Source: Lepas anatifera (lineage: Eukaryota > Arthropoda > Thecostraca > Lepadidae). From it: a stretch of DNA of 64,000 bases. Of this stretch, positions 46,401 through 58,400 are shown piece by piece. Positions within the stretch are counted from its first letter, which is position 1; every line of letters starts with the position of its first letter. Made by a program: the position numbers and the translations under genes. The DNA is taken from positions 216,501 through 280,500 of the forward strand of contig JAOTON010001682.1 in assembly GCA_034440635.1 (NCBI GenBank), given 5' to 3'. The notes beneath the pieces were generated by a model, which was not told where the DNA came from, made no database searches, and saw only the letters and a program-made list of their open reading frames with translations.

Positions 46401-49400
46401 TGAGAGAGTGAACCAGTGGCGGGTCCAGGACTTTATTTGGGGGGAAGGTTCTTGAGCCCCCCCTCCCCCGCCACTACCTCGGAACACCCTCCGTCTATGC
46501 ATTTACCATAGGGACTCCGACATTTCGTGTGGGGGGCTTGATCCGCCCTAGCCCCCCCTTGTATCCTCCCCTGGGGTGGTGCTTTCCCCACAACGCCCCG
46601 TGTTAAACCCGAAAGAAATCGCATGCGACTTACCGTTACGTAACTAACCGGCCAGCAGCATGAAGGCGGCTGACCCTACCGCACTGGACGGGTTTTTAGG
46701 GTTAATGTAGGCGGCATTATTACTGACTGCTTCGGGAGGTGATCGATTTGATCGTGAGATTCATGGATTAGCCTCGTGTGGACAGTGCAAGACCATTGCT
46801 ACAGCTGAGCTGGTGGAGAGAAGGTAGATCAAGAAGAGAGACTGATGTTTAAATGACGCCTGATGATTTTGAGGAAATGACACTTCACCGCCGTGATACT
46901 ACTCTCATTTGCGTGTTTCAAGATTCAAATGTTGGCGATTATGGTCCTCGTCAGCGATGGGATTTTCCCACAATCGCGTCTGGAAGAGAAAAAAGTAAAA
47001 TGGACTGAAATGAATACAAGATTCAAAGATGAAAGACTCACACTCCGGCACACACAAACAAACCATGTAGAAACATAACACAATGACTAGATAGTTTAAG
47101 TCAGATCAGGCGCCAGTGATACAAGGGATTTCAGGTTGGCCTTAAAATGAGCGCAGCCAGGTACCAGCTGCAGGCTGTTAAGAGCGTTCACGCCGCGGTT
47201 ACAGAGTCGGCGCCGGCCTGCCTCTGTGCGGATCCGAGGGATTGTGCGCTGCCCAGCGTTGCGAGTGTCATTTCACCACTCCAGCAGAGCCATTTGAAAG
47301 TGCGCTCATGTTAATTGCCTGGACTGGGCAGTTGCGCCACACTTTATATGCCGCGAATGATGTATCGATTTTATCATTTCCGGTGGCGTACTAGCATTTA
47401 AAAACTGGCGGTAGTTCAGAATGCAAAGAACACGGGCTTTCAGTCCGACGAATAATAAAAATGAATAATGAATAAATAAAAATGTGGGAGGGAAGATTTT
47501 TTGCTCTACAGACCTAGTGTAAACACCTTTTTTCGAAAAATTTGGCGTTTGGGGGGCAAAAGATAGTTTGGCCCCTTCCAGCGCGTTGGGGGGGGGCATG
47601 GCGGGAATGCCCCCTGCGTCCGCCAATGACTGTGGGCTGTTCTGTCTTGCTGTAACATCTAAGTTTTCTGTCGTTACGTTTTTGACGAGCTATGTTTATT
47701 CATGCCGTTAGTATACCTGCACTGTTCTCCTCGTTGCGGGTGTTGGTTTTTACAAATGTGTCGGTGAGTTACTTTCTGACCGTCTTCAGGTGTTAGAAAT
47801 TGTGGTAAGAAATTTGAAGTGATTGCTCCAGAAGATGCCAAATATGATCAAACATCTACAACATTTACAACGATAACTTAATGTTTCTTCCCACACTTTC
47901 TAACACCTGAAGACGGTCGGAGAGTAACTAACCGTAACGTTGTGTTTAAACTACCACTTGTAACGAAAACAATAGTCCCAGTGCACTTGCGTCATGAATC
48001 TGAGTACTGGTTTCATAGATATTCCTTGTAGTCTGTCGTGATGGAATGCCGACTGTCACCCGTCGGTCGTCATGAGAAGTTACGCCTTCAGTGCGAAGCG
48101 GGGACGCGCGGTCCGTCTATCAAATCAGTTCAAGGTCGCCGCTCAGGGGTGCGCACCGCTCCCGGGCTCTTCGCGCTCCAAGGTCGGACCGAAAATGTTG
48201 GAGAAGGAACGGTGGGATGGATGAGTCTCATTCATGGCTGTGTTGTCTGGCGATGTGTGAGAAATCAGGATGTCGCCTGGAAAAGAATCGCGGGAGAGAA
48301 TCTGTCGGAAATTAGTGTGATTGGGGTTTCGGTATATTTGACACTGCTAGAAATTGTGGTAAGAAGTTTGAAGTGATTGCTTCAGAAGGTGTCAGATGTT
48401 ATCAAACATCCCCTACCTCGTAGATGATTGGTTCGTCGGGCCTTGGGCCGTCGTTTTTACGCCACTAGAAACCGCGGCGTCCTTGCCAAGCGTGGCTGTT
48501 GGCAGTGGCGGATGTAGGACTTTATTTCGAGGGGCTGGCGGGCTCGAGCCTCCTCCACCATTGCTTCGGATCAGCCTCCGCTTATGTGCCAACTATAGGC
48601 ACTCAGATATTTTGGGGGAGACTGAGCCCCTTAGCCCCCCCTGTATCCGCCACTGACTGGGTACAGTCTGGTGTGAACGTTACCCTTCAGATCAGCTGGG
48701 ACGTATGGTCTGTCTCTTCCTGTACTTGCGCTGCTTCACTAGTACCGAATATCCAGGGACGCGAAACTATAAGACTAGCCGCATGCCAGGAGTATGTATT
48801 TGTAAAAACATGCTTGCATCTCCTACAATTTCATAAATGAAAATTGTAGATGGTGCAAGAATGTTACCGTCACAAAGAGGATGATATTTGAAAGATTTAA
48901 AACAAAAAACAACGGGAAACTGTTCTATCGTCACCGTCACGTTCCAGAACAAAAACCAAGTCAGCTCCAAGGCCCTCAGATAGAGACACGGAAACCCATT
49001 TTAATTTCAGCGCCTGTTAGTGTGTTCGCACTCTACCGAAACACACAGAAATCCGTCGACATGCCAGATAATGCATAAGTTACCTCGGCCATGTAAAGTG
49101 TGATGATGATGATGTGTGTGATGATGATGATGATGATGATGTGATGATGATGATGATGATGATGTTGATGCAACCAGGGACTTTGGCACTAAGCTCAGGA
49201 TGGGTACATGTGCGAGATAGATAATTGCCAAACCTACTCCCAGGACTAGCTTTATAAGCAAGGCAACTAGTTTTTTTCGCAGATTCGGGAATGCTTTCGA
49301 AACTGGGAGAAACTAAGACCGAATCGTGATCGTGCAATGATCACAAGAGTCATCAATATGTTGTTTTTTATAAAGAAAATTAGCCGGCATAGTCTCAATC

Positions 49401-52400
49401 TTGGTGCTGGGGACGAGAAAGGCGAAGTCTCTTCTCTGAAGTCGAGGGCGGCTGTCTCCTCCGCTACGGCCCTTGCCTGGCTTCCCACATCCTCAGATGA
49501 ATTCTTCTCCCCTATGAAAACTGGAATGCAGGAAAGGTATAGTGTCTGGAATCATGTAGCAGTTGTTTAGTACTGTGCCGTCGAAGCTTTCGCAGCGCCC
49601 AGGAGACACTCAGTGCTGTAGATGCCGTACAAGCGGAATTTTTTGGTGGAATTATGGCTAGTTGCGTAAGGACATCGCTGTCCGGGTAACACTATCCAAT
49701 TAGTGTCTAGCTTTCGCAACCCGTGCTTCGTGGCATCCTGGTGTGGAGCCTACCGTGGATTGCCAATACGGATAGATCCCTTGAGTCGTGGATTGAAGAT
49801 CCGGATGGATCCCTGAGTCGTGGATTTGATATCTGGATGGATTTCTAAACCGTGGATTGGATATCTGGATTGATTCCTGCCATGGATTTGATATCCGGAT
49901 CGATTTTTGCCTTGGATTGGATATCCGGATATATTCCTGAGCAGTGGATTCGATATCTGGATGGATCCTGAGTTGTGGCCGATTCCGGATGGATCCCTGA
50001 GCCGTGGGTTATATATCCGGATTGAGTGGTGGATTGTATATCCGGATTGATTCCAGAGCCGTGGATTGGACTTCTGGATTTTGGATCCCTGAGACGTGGA
50101 TACGATACCCGGATGAATCCCTGAGTCATAGCTAGACCGGACCGGAGTGATAACACTTTTGTCCGTTTAATCGTATCTTAGAATATTAATTTTATTTGGT
50201 ATGCTATAATGGTGTACACAGGGATGGGCCGAGATTTTTCGGGATAGCTCCTGACATAAACCGGCCGGCAGCCGAATTTGTCTCGCCATGTCCGGTAACG
50301 AGCTTTCGACCGTGAATCGTGCTATCACTCCTCGAAGTTCTACACCAGACTGGAATCGATGGCGGGGCGACCACGATCGGCTGCAGGTTCGACAATATCA
50401 GGCGAGCGCCCGTCTCAAGATCGTTGCTGTGGGCTCGATACGTTGTACGAGGCGACCTTGGGCTTATAAACACTGCTCCGTTAGACTTCGACCACTACCG
50501 GGCGTTCACTCGCTGGTAGATCGTTGTAGGGTGTGTGTGTGTGTGGGGGGGGTTGGAATCGTCGTCCTGTTTGGCGAAGGTGCTTCTTTTTGGAGTGTCA
50601 CGCGATGCAAAAACCACTGCGTAGTATCCTGTGGTGTCGGAAACGCGAAGGCTCTGGAACGTAGTAGGGTGCCTGGTTAAAAGGGAGGGGCGTATATGTA
50701 GAAAATGGATATCTATCCCTGGAGAATAACCAAAATCACCTTGGATACTGATGGAGAAAGGTGGAGTTCTGGTCAAGAAGTGCAGTAATGTTGGCATCCC
50801 CAGGGCATTGGCATTGCGAGTGTGACGGTGCAGTCCTCTTTGTTCGGAGCAAGGCTCTGTCCAGGCACCTCGCTGTTGTGTAGTGCACAGCTCTGAATGT
50901 GGCCTTTACACGCCGACACTCAGAAAATGGAGAGAGCGTGGAGCCGAAGACTGCAATGTGATAAATACTTGATACCCACGGTCGTTTTCGCCATGCATGG
51001 TCTGCTTGGTGAGAGGACTTAATGTATTGATCAGTGCTTCTGACTTGACTGTTTTACCTGTCTCGTCGTCATACTCCGTTTTGGTCACTAAGCTGCAATT
51101 TTTTAAGGCCCGTTGATGCGTGACAAAACCTACGACATACTCCGTGCGGCTTATTGCGGCAGAAAGCCACAGTTTTTGTAGCGTTAGAAAGCCTCAGTCC
51201 GTGGTTTTGTAGCGTTGCTCGACAGAAATCCCGACTGATTCTGCTGATATTACCAGGTTTAAATGGGCTTTAAGTTTCAACTAGACCCTCCCGTGTGTAT
51301 TGGTGTTTTAGGGCGCTTTCAGCAACTTGGCTATACGCGCCCACAAAAGTAAAATCTATCATACGCGCTCATAAAAATCTAGTTGACATTGGCTCTTTTT
51401 GTTGGCTAGAACTCCCGATTTTATATCTGGTTTTAACATGGCTCAGTTAACACCCGTTGTAGACTAGCTTTGCGCTAGGTTCAGCCCAGCCTCCTCAGAG
51501 CTGGAACATCCCGCCAGTATCATATCTCCCAGCTGGTATTTCGCGGACCGGGTTGTCCTTGTGACGTAGATGTTGGCGTGTTTGCGGTCTCGTCGGAAGC
51601 GACCGCGTTCCAGGAACTGTCCAAAGTCTGAGCGTGAAGCGCGACGGTGTTACGTAGTGGCGTAGTTAGGAGCTCGTCAGTGGGGGGCTAGGGGATGAGT
51701 TGGCTTAGTGGATAGATACCACCCTTGTCTTTTAAGCCACTGGTCCCGGGTTCAAGTCCCGGCGGAGCCTCCGAATAAGTTGATGTGATCCCCAAAATCC
51801 CTTCCAAGAGGATGAGAGTTGGCGACGCCGTAAGACCCTGACAGTTGGTGCGTCGTTAAACCCCAACAATCATTATTATCAATGGGGGGCTCGACGTGGA
51901 GAATCAGGTTAGCTGAGAGAGGCCGTTTAGCTATGCGGACAAGTTACCTGAGCGAGAGGCGGGACAGTATGCTGGTCCATGAGTCATGGGGCTTGTTCCA
52001 GCGCTTCCTTCAATCTCCTTCAAACTGCTCCAGAAGAGGTAAAAGTCTCTACTAAACTCTACCGTCCAATAGAAAACTAGATCAGGGTATTCTACTCTTC
52101 TGGGAGGAGGTTGGAGGAAGTTAGAGGAGGCGCTGGAACACACCCATGGTCCATCACATCCAGAGTTCCGCTACAGCAGCTGTAAGTCGACTCGTGGCCG
52201 ACTGGCCCCGCTGTTGTCTGTTGGGGTGCTGTCTGGTCACGCCTCTGTTGTGAGGCATTACTCCGTGACGGAGGCGATGTACTGAAAGGGAGCTGGTCGA
52301 ATCAGGCGGTCTCTGGTATATGCAGACGTTGTTTGTCGTCTCTTCCGTCACGGGCCTTCCCTCAGACGTTCGCGAAGGTTATCGGGCTTGATGAGAGTCA

Positions 52401-55400
52401 GGGATCCGTGTCGGAAATTTGGGGATTGGGTGTGTGATTATGGGAACTTGTGACGTCACGGGTATGTCCAGACGGCAATGGAAACCCCCTTGCGTGTGGG
52501 ATTTTACGGAGAATGTCCGGCCCACCGTGAGATGTAGAGATCGTGAAAGCTTGGCTCTGAGGTTTTAATGGGTTGAGCTGCTGTCGTCGTGCAGAAGTGC
52601 TGATGTGGTCCAAATCCTGGAAGCTGTATTGATACAGTTGGACAAGATCGACACTGAGTGGCTCAAATATGGCCGCTTTAATGGTCGTCAGTTGGTTACC
52701 TCCCCTATCCCCTGGATCCCCCGTGTGATGATGTTGCAACATGCTTATTGTGAATGAGAGTGATACCATTGTGTGTGTGTGAAAAACACAATTTTGAGGC
52801 ATTGACGTATAACTAGCGAAGAGCAATTGGTAGTAAATGCCCTGGGTTCGGAAATGTAGTGGCTGCCAATAAACAAAGATATCCGTTTGTGGTGCAAAAC
52901 AGAAGCCTCTTGTCCGCTTTTTCTTCGACTAGTCGTCTCTAACCCTGACCAACTGTCTTCTCTGGCAGGCCTGTACAATAAGTCCGGGAAACTATAGCCA
53001 TTGGTACTAAGTGCCCCGTGTTCAGAATGTAGTGTCCGTCAATAACCAAAGATATCCGTTTGTGATGCAAAACAGAAGGCTGGCCTGTTTTTCCTCGACT
53101 AGCTGTCTAACTCTGACCACCGGTCTTTCTGGCAGGCCTGTACAATAAGTCCGGGAAACTATAGCCATTGGTACTAAGTGCCCGTGTCATAATGTGTGTC
53201 CGTCAATAACCAAAGATATCCGTTAGTGATGCAAAACAGAAGGCTCGTGCCTGCTTGTTCCTCGACTAGCTGTCTCTAACTCTGACCACCGGTCTTCTCT
53301 GTCAGGGCTGTACAAGAAGTCCGGGAAGCTGTTGTTCCTCGGTTTGGACAATGCCGGCAAGACCACGCTACTGCACATGCTGAAGGACGACCGGATGGCG
53401 CAGCATGTTCCCACTCTGCATCCCAGTGAGTGGCGAAGGGTCGTCATCATCATTAGGGTTCTAGGTCGCTTCGATAACGACGGCCATTTTGCGCCCATGT
53501 CTAAGTCATTGCTCCTGGTTGCAGTGTCCCAAAACTGGTTTTGTGCTGAGAGAGTAAAATTGATATTGGAGAATATAATCAGCGAGAAGAAAATTCAGAA
53601 GCTGCAATATTTTGAGACTGAGGTAAAACCTTTATTAAACATTCATATAAGATTAGAAACACATTCTTCATTAAAATGTCCCTATTGCCCAACTTTTGAA
53701 GAGTTAATTTTCACCACAATCGTTTAGTTGCGCTCCATTGAATAGTGAGTAAAAAATGTAGTAAAAACAACACAGAAGCGAGAGGAAAATTCGGCCTGCC
53801 CGGGCGTCACTCTCCACCCAGCACCCGGAGATTTGGGACACTGCCCGGTCGACATCAGCAAAGAGTCAAAGAGTCGGCATCGGCAAGCTGGGAGTGACGA
53901 AGGGTGGTGTTTCTGGTGCTGTGCACTGTCCTGAATGAAAGAAGTATTTAAGTGTCTCTACCATCTCTTTCCGCCATTCACGAATTCGATTTTATGAAGT
54001 CTTTCAACGTTTGCCATCATAACGACGCACTAGTAACAACCAGTTGTTCGGTTAGACCGCTCATCAGATAATACTCAGCATTGTTGGTTAGACCGCTCAT
54101 CAATTAACTGTCAGGGTTCTCGGTTAGACTGCTCAAGCGTAGTCATCATGTTAGTAAAATTGCTGTTCTGTCTTTACCGTAACCCGTCAATGGAACGAAC
54201 CAGCACCTAGGTGTTTCTTTGGCTCCCTTAATCATTTTTTTATTCGATCTGGTCGACATAACTATCGTCGCCCTTGTCCCACACTCCACTTTCCTAGCTA
54301 CACAATTCCTTGTCACTTAACTTCGTGGCCACACGAAAGATTGACGCCTCCCTCCTGCTTCAGCCTCGGAGGAGCTCTCTATCGGCAACATGCGCTTCAC
54401 CACGTTCGACCTGGGTGGCCATCACCAGGCGCGGAGGGTGTGGAAGGACTACTTCCCGGCCGTCGACAGCATCGTCTTCCTGGTCGACGCCAGCGACCGG
54501 CAAAGACTGACGGAGAGCAAGGTGAGGCGGACGGTCCCTGAAACCCCAACACACACATGGGGTGGATGGTGACAGTGTAGAAGTGGGCGGCGTGGACTGG
54601 GTATTCCCATGGAGCTGGAGCTGCTGCTGGATTGGAGTAGACTGATCATTCATTGGATCTGGGTATGGATTTGGAATCCTGTCTTTTTTGTCGAGTTATG
54701 TTATTTTTGGATACAGATTGGATTTGGATTGATGATAATGTTGGCAAGCACCGTGCTTGACACGAGAGAACAGCAGAACAGGGTTTTGCTAATAATTGTG
54801 GAAATACTAGAATGCCAAACATTTTGGGTGTACAGTCAAAGTTACCGGCAAACACACGTGGATGAAATCACGATCAAACGTGCGACAGTTTGATCGCAAT
54901 ATGCCGAGGGGATGAAGTGACGTCGGGGAAGTATGCTCGGCTTGCACGCTGCCGGCCCGGGTTCAAATCCCGGGGGGATTCTGTATGTCTCCGAACCCGA
55001 TAATAACCTCCCAACAGGGTTAGAGTGGACAACGCCATGTGACCTCAGCAGTCGCGTCGTGTGTACCGATTCTAGTGTGTACAGACTCATTATGATAATT
55101 GTTGGGTTTGACGACGCACCCACTGGCAAGGTTATGCGGCGTCGCCAACTCTCGCCCTGTTGGAAGGGATTTGGGGGATCACATCTTCTCATAGCTTCTC
55201 ATCCTCTTGACTAGCTAACAAAGTGTCCGTGATTGACAGCCCCCTCCCTCAGGTGGAACAGGACTCCCTCTTCACTAAGTGTCCGTGACTGACGGCCTCC
55301 TTCCTCAGGTGGAGCTGGACTCTCTTGACTAAGTGTCCGTGACTGACGGCCTCCTTCCTCAGGTGGAGCTAGACTCCCTCTTAACTAAGTGTCCGTGACT

Positions 55401-58400
55401 GACGGCCTTCTCAGGTCTGGAGCCGCGTCCAGGGTATCCAGGGCAAGCGGCGATCTACACCTACACCAGTCCTCATTTTGAAAGGAGAAAAAATCACTAA
55501 CCCAAGGAACGTAGCTGACCTTATGGCAAAAACCTTCCGAGACCGTTGTAGCAACACCTCTCAAAGCCCCCATTTCTTAAGATACCGACAAATTCAAGAG
55601 CGCTGGCCAATAAATTTCGGGAACGACAATTCAGCGTCATACAATTTAGTTTTCTCCATGGAGGAGATGGAAGCGGCATTAAAAAATCTCAAGCATGTGG
55701 CGCCTGACAGTGATCGAATTACCAATCAAATGATACTACATCTTCCTGCGCAATCACTTTTATCATTGCTCGATATTTTCAATAGCATGTGGGAAAACAA
55801 CGACTTTCCGGAACAGTGGCGGGAATCGATTGTTATCCCTATCCAGAAGCCGGGGAAGCCAGGAGATTCGCCCGAGGACTTCCGGCCTGTTTCACTGACA
55901 TCAAGTGTTTCCAAATTATTTGAGAGAATGATTAGTGTGCGGCTTATGTGGTTTCTGGAAAGTAATGGTCTCTTGTCCAACGTGCAGTGCGGCTTCCGCC
56001 AGGGAAGAAGCACCCTCGACCACCTCATTAGACTCGATGCGGCAGTTAGGGAGGGACTAGCTAACAAACAGCACACAGTCGCGGTTTTCTTTGACGTGGA
56101 GCGAGCTTATGATCGGACTTGGAGGTACGGAATCTTGAAAAAACTTTTGAAATGGGAGTGCGAGGTCATCTGGGCTGGTTTATTCTTAACTTTTTGAAGA
56201 ACAGGCGTTTCAGATTTCGGGTTGGATCATTTATATCAGAGCAGCACATGCAGGAGAATGGCACCACACAAGGCAGCGTTTTGTCCGTAGCATTGTTTGC
56301 TCTGATGATTAATGATATAGGGGACACTGTCGCCAAATGTCTCTCGCGCTATTTTCGTAGACGACTTTTCCATATGGGTCACCACGTCTTCCACCTCTAC
56401 AGCACAGAGACAGCTGCAGCTGTGCCTCGATCAACTGCAGCGGTGGAGCAAAAGGAATGGTCTATCCTTTTCGACGGCTAAAACAAAGTGCATGCATTTC
56501 TGTACCCGGCGGAGAGTCTTTGAGGATCCCGTTTTAAAGATTGGAGGGCAGCAGATAGAAGTAGTAAACCAGACACGCTTTCTCGGTTTGGTTCTTGACC
56601 GCCGGCTCACATACCTTCCGCACCTCAGGGAACTAAGGGAGAGATGCTTTAGCTGTCTCAATATTCTCAAGGTTTTAACTCGCATGACGTATGGCTCCGG
56701 TAGGAAAACACTGTTGACACTGTATAGATCCCTAATTAGATCAAAGCTAGAATATGCGAGTGTGGTATATGACGCTGCGACAGAAGCATCAAAGCGAATG
56801 CTGGATATGATCCAAAATCAGGCCCTGAGAATTATAAGTGGTGCATTCCGCACTTCACCCGTCTCAAGTATGCTCACAGAAATGCACGAAATGCCGCTGG
56901 ATTTACGCCGCAGGTACGTATCAATGCGATATGCATTAAAACTCAAACAGAATCCAGAACATCCTGCTTACGACACTTTCTTTAACAACGCTAACCTGAG
57001 GCAAATAGATAATGGCTCTCGTGCATCCACTCGACACCCCGGAATTAGAGTCCGTGCGTGGCTTCGGGAGGCTGGTTTTGATCCTGAGGGCGTCGAGTCG
57101 ATGCAGCTGCCTGCTGCTGAGCCATGGCGGACTTCCAGGGTCTTTATAGACACGCGGCTCCTGGGGCTGACCAGGGGCCTGATGCCAGAGGCAGTTCGAC
57201 AAAGTTTTCTGGAATACTGCTCGGATACGTACCCAAATCACACATTATTTTTTACGGATGGATCGAAGAGTGTTGATGGAACTGGATGCGCATTCGTCAG
57301 TGATGATGTTGAAAGACGTTTCACTCTGCCACCGATGGCCTCAGTTTTTACAGCGGAGTTATATGCGATATTTCGATGTATGGACCAGGTTTTACGTTTG
57401 AGAACGAACCGATGCGTAATTGTTAGTGACTCACTGTCATCCTTACAATCACTTCAAGCTTCTAACCATGGCCCATCGAGCTCATACCTTTTACCCCTTA
57501 TTAGAGAGAAGATACATAAAGCTATGAGCCGGGGAAAGCATGTAACGCTTGTGTGGGTGCCGAGCCACTGTGGGATTTCTGGTAACGAGAGGGCGGACGG
57601 TGCAGCCAAAGACGCGGCGAGAGGAGAGCCTCCACGGGGAATTAAAGTCCCTTTTTTACTTGTTTCCATACGTTAGGAATCACCTGACCGAGGTTTGGCA
57701 GCGTCGATGGGACGGCGATCCCAAGGGCAGGAAGCTCAGAGAACTTAAACCCCGGCTGGGACTGTGGTCGTCTAGCAACGCGTGCTGCAGAAGGGAAGAA
57801 GTGATACTTTGTAGACTGCGCATTGGGCACACCCACTCTACACACATCTTACCTTTTAGCCAGTCACGTCCCGCCGGAGTGCCCGCGTTGTGGTGAAAGA
57901 CTAACAGTTAAACATGTGCTAATAGAATGCCGGGACTTTGAGATCGAGAGAGCCCGCTGTCTACCGAGATTTCCCACGCTAGACTGTCTCTTAGGAGAAC
58001 AACCCTCTGTTGATATCAGCAACATAATGCGCTATCTGAAAAGCATCGGGTTTAATACCATCTACTCGCCTTCGTAATTGTTTAGGTTTTGTATGACTTG
58101 ACCTGCTTGAAATTGCTAGGGCTGACCCCTTTTTATAATGTTCTTCGTCCACCTTTTATTCTACAGAACATCTTTCTATTCTAGTTTTGGTTGGACGACT
58201 GCTAGCACTGTCGTAGTCTGATATGAACCACGCTGTAAGTCTGTGTACCTTTTATGTTTTTTTAACCCCTCCTTTGTTATGGGCGCAAAATGACCTTAGT
58301 AGTCGGCGCGCCCCTAAACACCAATAATGATGATGATGATGACGGCCTTCTTCCCTCTGGTGGAACTGGACTCCCTCTTGACTAAGTGTCCGTGACTGAC

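Larger units (their letters stand above)
40442..53305 (+). other. SAR1 intron 1 (12.9 kb)
   Basis: No gene is recognised inside. It contains SINEs, hAT-like MITEs, a foldback MITE, minisatellites and E-box clusters, and ends in the exon 2 decoy array. Stretches 40442-42600, 44793-45750, 46575-47760 and 50129-51680 show nothing I can assign, apart from an RT-end-like relic at about 47110-47290. Confidence 0.6.

Noticed and set aside
47110..47300. A minus-strand reverse transcriptase end ([15 protein letters not shown])
   Set aside because: It resembles the last residues of some LINE proteins, but the piece is too short to support an annotation.
49752..50128. A CRISPR-like array
   Set aside because: Units are contiguous diverged repeats without unique spacers, in a eukaryotic intron.
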